The translations under genes and the position numbers were made by a program. A stretch of 64,000 bases of DNA, taken from the NCBI GenBank assembly GCA_001768325.1, contig MENQ01000027.1:62001-126000 (forward strand), read 5' to 3'. The stretch's first letter is position 1. Each line of letters begins with the position of its first letter. Source of the DNA: Bacteroidetes bacterium GWC2_46_850. Its GTDB lineage: Bacteria; Bacteroidota; Bacteroidia; Bacteroidales; Dysgonomonadaceae. The notes under the pieces were generated by a model. That model worked only from the letters and a program-made list of their open reading frames with translations, ran no database searches and was not told where the DNA came from. Below, in pieces: positions 19,306-27,759 of the stretch.

Positions 19306-20220
19306 TCAGAGTGAACGACGAATGGCTTCCACCGCCGTTGGGTATAAAAACTGATAACCTCTATCGATGATTTTTTGCGGTGAGACACGACTCCCCTCCA
19401 GTACCATGCCGGCCGCCTCACCCATAAAAAGACGCAACATGAAAGCAGGTATTTTTGGAATGAAGCAAGGACGTTTCATCTCTTTTGCTCCTGTTTTCAT
19501 AAAGACGGCATTTGTGATCGATTCCGGAGAGACGGCATTAAAGACTCCTTGCATCCCCTCCTCTTCCACCGCTTTCAGGTAAATCATGCAAAGATCATCC
19601 AGCTGTATCCAGGGCATATATTGTCTGCCGCTGCCCAGGGGTGCTCCCAAGCCAAAGCGGGTAGGCAGCATCATCTTTTTAAAACCTTCGCTCTTATCGG
19701 ATATAACAAACGCGGTTCGCAATACCACAGTACGCAGACCCAGCTCTTCCTGAAAGCCAGATGCCGCAGCTTCCCACTTCTTGCAGGTCCGACTCAGGAA
19801 ATCATTTTTCGCAGGTTGATCCTCCTCGGTGTAAATCTTGTCGCTGGTGTGCATTCCGTAATATCCCACTGCCGAGGCCGAGATAAAAGCTTCGGGCTTT
19901 TTGGGCATCGATTTTATCGTTTCCAGTAAGAGTTTGCTTGTCTGCACACGACTCTCTACAATTTTCTGTTTTTTTCGCCGGGTCCATGTTTCATCACCCA
20001 GGTTAGATCCTGCCAGATGAATGATGACATCGGCCTGCTCCAGTGCTTCCCTGTCGATTTCATTTTTCAGATAATTCCACCGATAACGGGGAATTCCGCC
20101 ATTCACATGTCGTTCCCGGCTCAACCAAATCACATGGTATCCTTTCTCCCTGAGTATTTCCGAGAGCCTTCGCCCAATCATCCCCGAGCCTCCGGTTACT
20201 AAGATCGTCTTCATTTTCAC
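19306..20220 (-). CDS. TIGR01777 family NAD-dependent epimerase/oxidoreductase (YfcH-like)
   Basis: Extended short-chain dehydrogenase of unknown substrate. The Rossmann motif is VTGGSGMIGRRL at the N-terminus, followed by VIIHLAGSNLGDETWTRRKKQ. The YYGMH sequence near residue 120 provides the likely catalytic Tyr region (SASAVGYYG). The C-terminus carries the DUF1731 segment (FMLRLFMGEAAGMVLEGSRVSPQKI). At 304 residues it is full length. ATG 20214 is an alternative start two codons in. The pirin gene lies upstream on the same strand, separated by a terminator hairpin. Confidence 0.9.
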   Translation of the reverse strand: MKMKTILVTGGSGMIGRRLSEILREKGYHVIWLSRERHVNGGIPRYRWNYLKNEIDREALEQADVIIHLAGSNLGDETWTRRKKQKIVESRVQTSKLLLETIKSMPKKPEAFISASAVGYYGMHTSDKIYTEEDQPAKNDFLSRTCKKWEAAASGFQEELGLRTVVLRTAFVISDKSEGFKKMMLPTRFGLGAPLGSGRQYMPWIQLDDLCMIYLKAVEEEGMQGVFNAVSPESITNAVFMKTGAKEMKRPCFIPKIPAFMLRLFMGEAAGMVLEGSRVSPQKIIDRGYQFLYPTAVEAIRRSL

Positions 20221-20245
20221 ACAATTGATTTATGGCTAAACAAAT

Positions 20246-20270
20246 AAAGACGGCGATTGTTGCCGTCTTT
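20246..20270 (-). terminator. Terminator after the pirin gene
   Basis: Arms AAAGACGGC and GCCGTCTTT pair perfectly around a 7-base loop, followed on the minus strand by a T-rich tract (TTTATTTG). It lies 26 bases past the pirin stop and separates it from the TIGR01777 gene. Confidence 0.7.
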
Positions 20271-20295
20271 CGTAAAAAAAAGGAGTTACAGATCC

Positions 20296-21012
20296 CTATG
20301 CCAATTCCATGGGTACCTCCATCAGCAGGATCTCAGATTTCTCTATGGCTTCGAGGGTAAAACTGTCGGTATCCCAGATACCATACCCATCGCGTGCATG
20401 AAGAATCTGATCGCCCACTTTTGCTTGTCCGCTGATTACAAAAAGATAGACTCCGTTACCCTGCTTTTTCAGCTCGTAGGTCTTACCAACACCTGCTCCA
20501 AAATCAGCCAGGTGAAACCAGCTGTCCTGGTTTACCCACATGCCTGCATCTTCTTTGTGGGGCGACACGATTTGCTGAAACGCATCGGGTGTGGCATAAT
20601 CAGCAATATGCATCTGTCCATAGCGGGGCTCTAAGCCCTTTTCCCGGGGAAAGACCCAGATCTGCAAGAATTTTACAGGCCGGTCGGCATTCGCGTTGAA
20701 CTCACTGTGTTTCACGCCCGTACCGGCTGACATCACCTGGATGTCTCCCTTGCGGATGATTCCTCCGTTCCCCATGCTGTCGCGATGTTCCAGATCTCCC
20801 TCCAGTGGTATGGAAATGATCTCCATGTCATTGTGCGGGTGTGTACCAAATCCTTCGCCACCTTCCACGTAATCGTCGTTGATCACGCGCAACACCCCGA
20901 AGTTCATCCGGGACCCGTTGTGATAATTGGCAAAACTGAATGTATGATTGCTTTTCAGCCAGCCATGATCGGCATGCCCGCGGCTATCCGCTGCATGATA
21001 AATAGTTTTCAT
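20296..21012 (-). CDS. Pirin family protein
   Basis: Bicupin of the pirin family, 238 residues, beginning MKTIYHAADSRGHADHGWLKSNHTFSFANY. The metal-site histidines typical of pirins are present (GFGTHPHNDMEIISIPLEG, GTGVKHSEFN). Family members include metal-dependent quercetinases and proteins of no known activity, so the function here is open. The track ORF begins at 21051, adding 13 residues; the ATG at 21012 matches the standard pirin N-terminus. The gene lies just after the YugP-like peptidase gene on the same strand. Confidence 0.93.
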   Translation of the reverse strand: MKTIYHAADSRGHADHGWLKSNHTFSFANYHNGSRMNFGVLRVINDDYVEGGEGFGTHPHNDMEIISIPLEGDLEHRDSMGNGGIIRKGDIQVMSAGTGVKHSEFNANADRPVKFLQIWVFPREKGLEPRYGQMHIADYATPDAFQQIVSPHKEDAGMWVNQDSWFHLADFGAGVGKTYELKKQGNGVYLFVISGQAKVGDQILHARDGYGIWDTDSFTLEAIEKSEILLMEVPMELA

Positions 21013-21069
21013 AACAAAGTTCCTTTCATCGATTATATCTATCATAAACAACCGATGTTCTCTTTTTGT

Positions 21070-21753
21070 TCATCGTCTGCTGCCGCTTGTGGCAATCATG
21101 ATGTAATAGAGAAGCGTAGCGAGTGAGCTAAGCGCTGCAACCACATAAGTATACCCTGCCCAGCGGAGTGCATCTTCTGCCTGGCTGTGGTTGCTCACGT
21201 CGGTAATCCCGGCGCTGCTCAGCCATCGGAGTGCCCTGTTGGTTGCGTTTTTCTCCACCGGAAGTGTAATGAAACTGAAGAGTGTAGACAGCGCAAATAT
21301 GGTAATTCCAAACCAAATCAGCATCGGGAAGGTTTCGATCATGATGATTCCCAGGAGCAACACCCACATCACCCATTTTGAAGTGGATGAAATGACGGGA
21401 ACCAGGGCCGACCGCATTTTTAGCGGTGCATACCCTTTTGCGTGCTGCAACGCATGACCTGTCTCGTGGGCGGCGACGGCAGCGGCAGCCACACTGTAAC
21501 TTCCATACACCGGTTCACTCAGGTTGATGGTCTTGTTGAGCGGGTTATAGTGATCGGTAAGCCGGCCTCCGACCGAGATCACCTGCACGTCATAAATCCC
21601 GTTATCGTGCAACATCTTTTCCGCTACATCCCTGCCGGTCATTCCGTTACGCAGGGGTATTTTTGAATAATTCTTAAACCTGTTCTGGAGTCTCGCCTGC
21701 ACAGCCCATCCGGCCAGGGCGATCCCGATAAATATAATCCAAATGAATGCCAT
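21070..21753 (-). CDS. YugP-like membrane zinc metallopeptidase
   Basis: Predicted membrane peptidase of the Zn_peptidase_2/YugP family, 227 residues. The zinc motif AAHETGHALQHAKGY is near residue 95. The N-terminus is a membrane anchor (MAFIWIIFIGIALAGWAVQAR), and at least three further hydrophobic helices follow (WVMWVLLLGIIMIETFPMLIWFGITIFALST; TYVVAALSSLATLLYYIMI). The substrate is not known for the family. The C-terminal half has the FITLPVEKNATNRAL stretch typical of YugP proteins. Confidence 0.9.
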   Translation of the reverse strand: MAFIWIIFIGIALAGWAVQARLQNRFKNYSKIPLRNGMTGRDVAEKMLHDNGIYDVQVISVGGRLTDHYNPLNKTINLSEPVYGSYSVAAAAVAAHETGHALQHAKGYAPLKMRSALVPVISSTSKWVMWVLLLGIIMIETFPMLIWFGITIFALSTLFSFITLPVEKNATNRALRWLSSAGITDVSNHSQAEDALRWAGYTYVVAALSSLATLLYYIMIATSGSRR

Positions 21754-21907
21754 AAATTTTTGTTGTATATCTGTTTAACATATTCGCTGTTTCAAAAGTT
21801 CACTTTCTCATAAAAGTGAATGTCTTCCAACACGTGAATGCGCAAAAATCATACCAATGAATAACTCGTTGTTACAGAGGTTACACAATGCAACCTTTTC
21901 TCACCAT

Positions 21908-22435
21908 TTAAATCAAAAACAAAAAGAGGATTGTAAGCATAATTCCCAAACCAGTCAATGCAAGTCCCCGTTTGCTCTTTCCTGTACCCAATTTAAACAT
22001 AAAAAGGGAAGACACGGCGAGAAACAGAAGTAAGGTTCCGTAGATGGTATTAAACAATGATAAACGATTGTCTCCGGTTACTTTATGCAGGTTGACAAAC
22101 TTTTTGATTAACGGCGGATAATCTTTTCGGCTAATTTTTGCCTCTCCTGTCGTGACATTGTAGCATCCTTCTTTAAAATAAATCACATCACCTTCCTTTT
22201 TTTCTACCCGAAGATTTCTTACGGCCAACTGCTTTGCCAGATCCTCTTCCGGTAAGTTTTGTTTCAAATGAAACGCCGAGGTTTGTTCCTTTTTTAAAAA
22301 ATCGGTGTTCCGGTAAATGAGCAATACCCCACTCAGTACATACACCAACGTCAACCCAAGGGTTAAAAAACCAACATCCCTATGGAGCACCCGCATGATG
22401 TAATAGAGACCCTTTCCTGATTCTTTTTTTTCCAT
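21908..22435 (-). CDS. PepSY-associated transmembrane protein
   Basis: Small membrane protein of 175 residues. An N-terminal helix (LHRDVGFLTLGLTLVYVLSGVLLIYR) matches the PepSY-associated TM pattern, including the HRDVGF opening. The central part (about 40-110) is soluble and PepSY-like, with LHKVTGDNRLSLFNTIYGTLLLFLAVSSLFMF in the next helix and a final helix at the C-terminus. Related proteins are linked to iron or flavin reductase functions, but nothing here shows that. A -7 element lies upstream. It stands alone between the YugP-like gene and purA. Confidence 0.7.
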   Translation of the reverse strand: MEKKESGKGLYYIMRVLHRDVGFLTLGLTLVYVLSGVLLIYRNTDFLKKEQTSAFHLKQNLPEEDLAKQLAVRNLRVEKKEGDVIYFKEGCYNVTTGEAKISRKDYPPLIKKFVNLHKVTGDNRLSLFNTIYGTLLLFLAVSSLFMFKLGTGKSKRGLALTGLGIMLTILFLFLI

Positions 22436-22463
22436 TTTTACGCGTTGTATAAAATTTCAAAGA

Positions 22464-22471
22464 CAAATTTA
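22464..22471 (-). promoter_or_regulatory. TAAATTTG -7 element for the PepSY-type gene
   Basis: Plus-strand CAAATTTA reads TAAATTTG on the minus strand, 29 bases before the ATG at 22435. No clear -33 TTTG is seen. Confidence 0.4.
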
Positions 22472-22661
22472 AGATGAAATTTCGAAAAAAGATATTTTAA
22501 ATTCATTGATTTACAATATTTTATACTCTTCAAAAGGAAATTTAAAAGAGAAAAAAGAGAGCTTGACCATCTGATTTTACAAGTATGTCTACAAAAACAG
22601 ACGATTCATCGATTTTTTTCAAGATTTGGGTTTTAAGCATCATTCACATATGAGAAAAACA

Positions 22662-22702
22662 ACACCGCACAAAGTATTCAATACAGACACTTTGTGCGGT
22701 GT
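22662..22702 (-). terminator. Rho-independent terminator after purA
   Basis: Fourteen-base arms ACACCGCACAAAGT and ACTTTGTGCGGTGT pair perfectly around a 13-base loop. On the minus strand, TGTTTTTC follows. It lies 21 bases past the purA stop. Confidence 0.85.
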
Positions 22703-22722
22703 GGATCAATGTCACCTCCGTT

Positions 22723-23982
22723 TTAACGGATAATTGTCTGTGCCCTGTCCGGACCAAGAGAAACAATGGCGATGGGTACACCCAGTTCCTCCTCGAGAAA
22801 GGTGAGGTAATTGTTGAACTCTTCCGGGAATTCGTCCTCCGACTGCATGGTTGTCATGTCGGTCTTCCAGCCAGGTAACTCTATATACTCCGGATCAATT
22901 CCTTCCGAGATATCGAAAGGCAGGTCTTCGGTTGTTTCTCCGTTGATGTTATAAGCCACACAAGCCTTGATGCTGTCGAAATTATCCAGCACGTCGCTCT
23001 TCATCATCACCAGCTTGGTCACGCCGTTTAACATGATGGTATAGCGCAGTGCCACCAGGTCGATCCAGCCGCAACGGCGCGGTCTGCCTGTGACTGAACC
23101 ATATTCCTTTCCCTGATCGCGCAGCTGCTGTCCGTCGTTATCGAACAGTTCGGTAGGAAAGGGACCGCTCCCTACGCGGGTGCAATAAGCCTTGAAGATG
23201 CCGTACACCTCTCCGATTGTCTTCGGTGCGATACCCAGTCCTGTACAGGAGCCGGCACAAATGGTGTTGGAGGAGGTGACAAAAGGATAGGATCCGAAGT
23301 CGATGTCGAGCATCGATCCCTGTGCCCCTTCTGCCAGTACCTTTCCACCAGCGGCAAGATGCTTATTGATAAAATGCTCGCTCTCGATGATCTGGAAGGT
23401 TTTCATCTTCTCTATTCCCGCGAACCACTGTTTCTCTAACTCGGGCAGTACCCCCTCCCAATCAGAGGGACTCAGTTTTTCCTTGTGGCGTGCAACAGCG
23501 TTCCGGTATTTTTCCTCAAAATTGTGAAACAGATCTCCCACCCTGAGTCCGTGACGGCTCACCTTATCGGTGTAAGCCGGTCCAATTCCTCTTCCGGTAG
23601 TGCCGATCTTCGCATCGCCCATTGCCTTCTCCGAGGCAGCATCCAATAAACGGTGCGTAGGCAGAATGAGGTGGGCCTTTTTAGATATATAGAGCCTGTC
23701 GGTAAGAATGTGACCTGTGGCTTCCAGTGCTTCCACTTCCTGCTTGAATAAAGCGGGATCAATCACCACGCCGTTACCGATGATGTTGATTTTTCCTTCC
23801 TGAAATATTCCGGACGGTATCGATTTCAGGATATATTTTTCGCCTTCAAACTCCAGGGTGTGCCCGGCATTGGGTCCACCCTGAAAGCGTGCTACGATTT
23901 CATAATTGGGCGTGAGCACATCCACCACTTTTCCTTTTCCTTCGTCGCCCCACTGGAGGCCTAAGATTACATCAACTTTCAT
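22723..23982 (-). CDS. purA: Adenylosuccinate synthase
   Basis: Cytosolic enzyme that joins IMP and aspartate with GTP to give adenylosuccinate, the first committed step to AMP. The protein has 419 residues, standard for the family. Diagnostic motifs: LGLQWGDEGKGKVVD at the N-terminus, GGPNAGHT near residue 37, GTTGRGIGPAYTDK, EGAQGSMLDIDFGSYPFVTSS and GSVTGRPRRCGWID. It overlaps the upstream fur-like gene by 11 bases, an arrangement I recognise from Bacteroidales, so both are translated from one transcript ending in the hairpin at 22662-22702. Confidence 0.98.
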   Translation of the reverse strand: MKVDVILGLQWGDEGKGKVVDVLTPNYEIVARFQGGPNAGHTLEFEGEKYILKSIPSGIFQEGKINIIGNGVVIDPALFKQEVEALEATGHILTDRLYISKKAHLILPTHRLLDAASEKAMGDAKIGTTGRGIGPAYTDKVSRHGLRVGDLFHNFEEKYRNAVARHKEKLSPSDWEGVLPELEKQWFAGIEKMKTFQIIESEHFINKHLAAGGKVLAEGAQGSMLDIDFGSYPFVTSSNTICAGSCTGLGIAPKTIGEVYGIFKAYCTRVGSGPFPTELFDNDGQQLRDQGKEYGSVTGRPRRCGWIDLVALRYTIMLNGVTKLVMMKSDVLDNFDSIKACVAYNINGETTEDLPFDISEGIDPEYIELPGWKTDMTTMQSEDEFPEEFNNYLTFLEEELGVPIAIVSLGPDRAQTIIR

Positions 23983-24496
23983 ATTTCACCTGTTTGTTAT
24001 CGGTTTTTTCGCTGTTGTTACGAGCAAGTCTTCTTAATTCCATCTTTTTGGCATGACTGCATTTACTGCAGGTACCATAGATATACATGCTGTAGTAATT
24101 TACCGTAAATTTTTTAATTTTTTTCAATTGAGCCTGTGTGAGCAAATCGCTGTTTTTGGTCTCCCACACTTGCCCACACGTGGTACAGATCAAATGATCA
24201 TGGTTTTCATTTCCATAAGCTCTCTCATATTTCGAGACGTTGCCACCAAACTGATGTTTCACCACCAGACCACAATCAAGCAGCAATTCTATGGTATTGT
24301 AGAGGGTAGCCCTGCTCACCCGGAAGTTCACATCGATCATCGACTTATAGAGTGTATCCATGTCGAAATGTCCCTTTGTGGTATAGATGTGATCCAGTAT
24401 CGCAAAACGTTCGGGTGTTTTCCGATGTTTGTGCAGCGTAAGATATGCCATAAACTCATCCCGCACCTGTTTTTTTAATTTCTGACTCCCGTCCAT
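23972..24496 (-). CDS. Fur family transcriptional regulator
   Basis: Metal-responsive repressor of the Fur/PerR/Zur superfamily, 174 residues. The winged-helix DNA-binding part is at about 20-85 (HRKTPERFAILDHIYTTKGHFDMDTLYKS, VSRATLYNTIELLLDCGLV). The dimerisation part has HDHLICTTCGQVWE and CSKCSH, two CxxC pairs for a structural zinc. The effector (Fe, Zn, Mn or peroxide) cannot be settled from sequence. Its 3' end overlaps purA, a linkage whose regulatory meaning is unclear. The 97-base gap upstream, before the glycosidase gene stop, has an AT-rich promoter-like stretch. Confidence 0.92.
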   Translation of the reverse strand: MDGSQKLKKQVRDEFMAYLTLHKHRKTPERFAILDHIYTTKGHFDMDTLYKSMIDVNFRVSRATLYNTIELLLDCGLVVKHQFGGNVSKYERAYGNENHDHLICTTCGQVWETKNSDLLTQAQLKKIKKFTVNYYSMYIYGTCSKCSHAKKMELRRLARNNSEKTDNKQVKYES

Positions 24497-24593
24497 TGTT
24501 ACAAAATTATTCCAATTTATTGATTAAACCTAACGATCCGACCTGTTTTTTCAGCTGATATGCAACTAATATAACTAACTGGTATGCACCATA

Positions 24594-26045
24594 TTACTTG
24601 ATAGTTTCAGAGTGATAAAAAAAAGCCGGCGTACTTACTTCACTCTCATTATGATAAGAATCGGAGACAGTGATATAGTAGTAAAAAGCTTTGTCGTCGT
24701 CAGGAATAATAAGTTCTAGCCGGGGTCCACGCACACCGACTGCCAGAATATTCTCCGCTTTGTTGGTAGCAAATTCTTCGGTTGTACTTCTGTATATGTT
24801 ATACGTCACCCTGTCATCGTTTTTTTTCTCTTCCCAGCTAAGCTGAAACAGACCATCAGGCAGTTTTTGCGCCCTGAGGTCGTTCGGTTTGTCCGGCACG
24901 GAATCAGACAACCAGGTCATCTTCGGAAGTTTTGCCGGATGCTGGTAATATGTTTCCAGCGCATGAAGGATGCCCTTGGTATCAGACAGCACATTTTCGG
25001 CCCTGAAAAAGGCCTGACCGGCTGTATTTTTCCGGCGTGTATAATCTAGCTGATTGACGATATCCTGACGTGACCAGCCCAATTCAATCATCTGATAAGC
25101 ACCCAGTCCCGGAACCACAATCCGCCCGTTCCCGTGAATTAACCAATCATCCACATAAGGATAGAAGAGCTGATCCTTGTAATACATCATTGGGTAAACA
25201 GCGTCGTGTATTCCTGTTTTCATCCATTTACCGGCATCCTGATACACCGTCTCGAAAGCGGTCCAGCCATGCCCTGAATTTCCCAATGCACGATATCTAC
25301 CCAAGGGGGAGCTACTTACCTGTACCCAAGGTTTTTGCTGTTTCACCCTGTCATACGCTCTTTTCACAAAACGGGTGATGTTGTCTCTTCTCCAGTCGGC
25401 ACGTGTTTTCCCTTTTCCATGAAGCCGGTACATCCCGTCGTCGGGAAACTGTCCCCTGTTATCCGGATAACGGATATAATCGAAATGGACACCGTCCACA
25501 TCGTAATTGGCAACAATCTCCTCCACGATGGACAGCAGATAATCATCCGTTCTTGGATTACCGGGATCAAGGAACCATTCTCCTTTAAACTTTTTGGTGA
25601 TGGAAGGATTTTTTCTGGTGACCGATGAGGCACCCAGACTTTTTACATGCTTGTCACCGCCCAACGGATAGGTGACGATCCAGGCATGACATTCCAACCC
25701 CCGCTTGTGGCATTCCTCAATAACAAATGCCAATGGATCGAATTTTGAAACGCCTCCACCCATCACGACCATGGATGACATGGGTTCTATCCGGGAATTA
25801 TAAAAAACCTCACCCCGTGCCCTCACCTGGAACATTACCGTGTTAAAATTATTCTTCTTCAGATTATCCAGAATGGAGATCAATTCTCTTTTCTGTTCAT
25901 TCTGACTGGTTCTGTTATGTGGCCAGTCCAGGCCATAGTTTGTAGTCAGCCAGACAGCCCTCACTTCTGTTGCCGGCAGTGCGGATGGAAAAGTCTCCGC
26001 AGAAAAACACAACAAAAGGATGAGCAAAAGAACTATTTTGTTCAT
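24594..26045 (-). CDS. Secreted glycosyl hydrolase-like protein (GHL10/DUF187 family)
   Basis: Exported TIM-barrel protein of 483 residues. A signal peptide (MNKIVLLLILLLCFSAETFPS) precedes the GHL10 domain (about 28-370), which starts ATEVRAVWLTTNYGLDWP. It contains TVMFQVRARGEVFYNSRIEP, GLECHAWIVTYPLG, YDVDGVHFDYIRYPD and the YPMMYYKDQLFY segment. A C-terminal fibronectin III-like domain follows (about 385-475; FQLSWEEKKNDDRVTYNIYRST). GHL10 members are related to GH13/GH10 barrels, and one branch (YngK-like) acts on cell-wall or other glycans; the substrate here is unknown. Its promoter element lies at 26075-26082. tRNA-Gly lies upstream. Confidence 0.88.
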   Translation of the reverse strand: MNKIVLLLILLLCFSAETFPSALPATEVRAVWLTTNYGLDWPHNRTSQNEQKRELISILDNLKKNNFNTVMFQVRARGEVFYNSRIEPMSSMVVMGGGVSKFDPLAFVIEECHKRGLECHAWIVTYPLGGDKHVKSLGASSVTRKNPSITKKFKGEWFLDPGNPRTDDYLLSIVEEIVANYDVDGVHFDYIRYPDNRGQFPDDGMYRLHGKGKTRADWRRDNITRFVKRAYDRVKQQKPWVQVSSSPLGRYRALGNSGHGWTAFETVYQDAGKWMKTGIHDAVYPMMYYKDQLFYPYVDDWLIHGNGRIVVPGLGAYQMIELGWSRQDIVNQLDYTRRKNTAGQAFFRAENVLSDTKGILHALETYYQHPAKLPKMTWLSDSVPDKPNDLRAQKLPDGLFQLSWEEKKNDDRVTYNIYRSTTEEFATNKAENILAVGVRGPRLELIIPDDDKAFYYYITVSDSYHNESEVSTPAFFYHSETIK

Positions 26046-26074
26046 TAATTATATTCGTTCTAAACTTTTGCATG

Positions 26075-26082
26075 CAAATATA
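26075..26082 (-). promoter_or_regulatory. TATATTTG -7 element for the GHL10 gene
   Basis: Plus-strand CAAATATA reads TATATTTG on the minus strand, 29 bases before the ATG at 26045, fitting the Bacteroidetes -7 box. Confidence 0.45.
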
Positions 26083-26213
26083 ACACAAAAATATCGGTTT
26101 CACTGTGCCGGGAGATGGGTTTTCATGGTAATATATCCCAAAGAAAAATAAAACAGCCTGAAACGATAAAACGTCCCTCTGCGCGAAGCAAAAGAACGTT
26201 TTTACAGACCTGG

Positions 26214-26286
<73 letters not shown>

Positions 26287-26361
26287 AATAATTTACCTGT
26301 TTCGTACTACAGTTTATTTTCACCCGTTACCTTGCCAAGGTCGTTTTCATTTCCTTTTTGG

Positions 26362-26398
26362 GGCAAGGTCGTGCTCTATCAACTGAGCTACTTCCGCA
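26362..26398 (-). pseudogene. Decayed partial tRNA-Gly copy
   Basis: Thirty-seven bases match the functional tRNA from its 5' end through the anticodon loop with one mismatch (D-loop C to T on the plus strand). The 3' half is missing: no T arm or acceptor partner follows. An isolated piece resembling the anticodon arm (CCTTGCCAAGGTCG) lies at 26330-26343. Confidence 0.85.
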
Positions 26399-26410
26399 GA
26401 AAAAAAGAGC

Positions 26411-26426
26411 GCTACTTCCGTAATAA
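26411..26426 (-). repeat. Second short tRNA-Gly 5' fragment
   Basis: GCTACTTCCGTAATAA matches the 5' end and 5' flank of the functional tRNA gene (26276-26291) at 15 of 16 bases. It is in the same orientation as the tRNA and the longer fragment. Confidence 0.6.
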
Positions 26427-26484
26427 ACCCGGATTTGCGGCTACAAAGATAGCACTTTGTTTTCTAAAATTCAAAAAAAATAAA

Positions 26485-26961
26485 CTAAAAATTGAGCAGT
26501 GCGATAATCTTTTCCAGAAAATGGATGTCGGTTTCATCGAAACGATTCAAAGCATCGCTATCCACATCCAGAACCGCCTTCACTACCCCATCCTGCAGCA
26601 GGGGTACCACGATTTCGGATTTAGACAGTGAACTGCAGGCAATGTGTCCCGGAAACTGATCCACATCCGGCACGAGAAGGCTCTTTTTTTCTTTCCAGGA
26701 GGTGCCACAAACACCTTTGCCATATGCGATGCGTGTACAGGCTATCGGCCCCTGAAAAGGGCCCAGCACCAGCTGGTCATCGACAACCCGGTAAAACCCG
26801 ACCCAAAAAAAATCGAAGGCTTCTTTCAAAGCCGCTGAAATATTGGCCATGTTGGCAAAGAGATCGGGTTCATCTTCCGTTAATGCTTTCAGCTGTGGAA
26901 GCAGCAACTCATATTTTTCTCTTTTGGAAGCTTCTTTGGGGATATATAAATCTTCGGCCAT
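26485..26961 (-). CDS. msrC: Free methionine-(R)-sulfoxide reductase, GAF domain type
   Basis: Cytosolic enzyme that reduces free methionine-R-sulfoxide using thioredoxin, via a GAF fold. The 158 residues include the three Cys positions typical of fRMsr: IACTRIAYGKGVCGTSW (resolving and accessory Cys) and HIACSSLSKSEIVVP (catalytic Cys). The ending VDSDALNRFDETDIHFLEKI is typical of the family. It could be taken for a generic GAF sensor, but the length and cysteine pattern support the reductase. A gene starting 73 bases upstream (OmpA) is separated by a terminator. Confidence 0.88.
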   Translation of the reverse strand: MAEDLYIPKEASKREKYELLLPQLKALTEDEPDLFANMANISAALKEAFDFFWVGFYRVVDDQLVLGPFQGPIACTRIAYGKGVCGTSWKEKKSLLVPDVDQFPGHIACSSLSKSEIVVPLLQDGVVKAVLDVDSDALNRFDETDIHFLEKIIALLNF

Positions 26962-26979
26962 CTCCCTTGGATATTTAAA

Positions 26980-27010
26980 AAAATCGCGTCGCTCAACGCA
27001 ACGCGATTTT
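26980..27010 (-). terminator. Terminator after the OmpA-family gene
   Basis: Arms AAAATCGCGT and ACGCGATTTT pair perfectly around an 11-base loop, and the minus strand continues into a T tract (TTTTTTTAAAT). It lies between the ompA-like stop (27034) and the msrC start (26961). Confidence 0.75.
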
Positions 27011-27033
27011 AATTATAAAATAAAAGTTCTTCT

Positions 27034-27714
27034 TTATTGAGCCTGTTCCTTGGCGTCCTGAATCATCTTGGCATTGGGCACAATGTATACCTCAACGCGA
27101 CGGTTTTCTGCTCTACCGGCAGCAGTGCTGTTGTCAGCTACAGGCTGTGTAGAACCAAAGCCGTCAGAAGCCATACGATTTCCGGATACACCCTTCGACA
27201 AGAGATAGTTGTAAACCGATTCGGCACGTCGTTGCGACAATGGGTTGTTGATGGCGTCACTACCCGTACTGTCGGTATGTCCGTAAATACTTACATCGGT
27301 ATCGGGGTTGTTCAACAAAGATGTAGCAAACTTATCGAGTGATATGCGGGAAGCTGTATTCAGTGTGCTTGAATTGGTTGCAAACAAAATACCCGACTCA
27401 AAGGTAACTTTGATGGCCTGGCCCTCGTTCACTTTTTCCACCTGTGCACCCTCAATCTGTTCCAGTTCAGCAGCCTGTTTGTCCATTTTGTTTCCAATGA
27501 TGGCACCTGCCGTACCGCCCAATATGGCACCGATACCCGCGCCAATGGCTGCACCTTTGCCGCCGCCTGCGATGGCACCTACTCCGGCACCTACTGCTGC
27601 TCCGGCACCGGCGCCTATACCGCCGCCCTTCACAGTTCTACTGGCTCCACAGCCTGAAAGAATCAAAGACCCACCTAATAACCCGATGGCAAGTAATTTT
27701 GAAAATTGTCTCAT
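27034..27714 (-). CDS. OmpA family lipoprotein with glycine-zipper segment
   Basis: Envelope protein of 226 residues that likely tethers the outer membrane to peptidoglycan. A lipobox (LILSGC, Cys about 22) marks a lipoprotein. Residues about 30-75 form a Gly/Ala-rich glycine-zipper with GAGAGAAVGAGVGAIAGG repeats, which often insert in or cross membranes. The C-terminal OmpA domain (about 105-215) shows SIYGHTDSTGSDAINNPLSQRRAESV and GFGSTQPVADNSTAAGRAENRRVEV, the peptidoglycan-binding signature. A terminator follows at 26980-27010. Confidence 0.93.
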   Translation of the reverse strand: MRQFSKLLAIGLLGGSLILSGCGASRTVKGGGIGAGAGAAVGAGVGAIAGGGKGAAIGAGIGAILGGTAGAIIGNKMDKQAAELEQIEGAQVEKVNEGQAIKVTFESGILFATNSSTLNTASRISLDKFATSLLNNPDTDVSIYGHTDSTGSDAINNPLSQRRAESVYNYLLSKGVSGNRMASDGFGSTQPVADNSTAAGRAENRRVEVYIVPNAKMIQDAKEQAQ

Positions 27715-27759
27715 AGTTATCTATTTTTAGAATAAATATTTTGATAAGTTATTCATTTT

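Larger units (their letters stand above)
22436..22722. other. Intergenic region between the PepSY-type gene and purA
   Basis: This AT-rich 287-base gap holds the PepSY-type promoter (22464-22471) and the purA terminator (22662-22702). I see no ORF, RNA gene or repeat in the remainder. Confidence 0.6.

Noticed and set aside
24502-24509. TAATTTTG box before the fur-like gene
   Set aside because: It lies 5 bases from the start codon, too close to be a convincing promoter.
26362-26398. A second functional tRNA-Gly
   Set aside because: The T arm and 3' acceptor half are missing, so it cannot fold as a tRNA.
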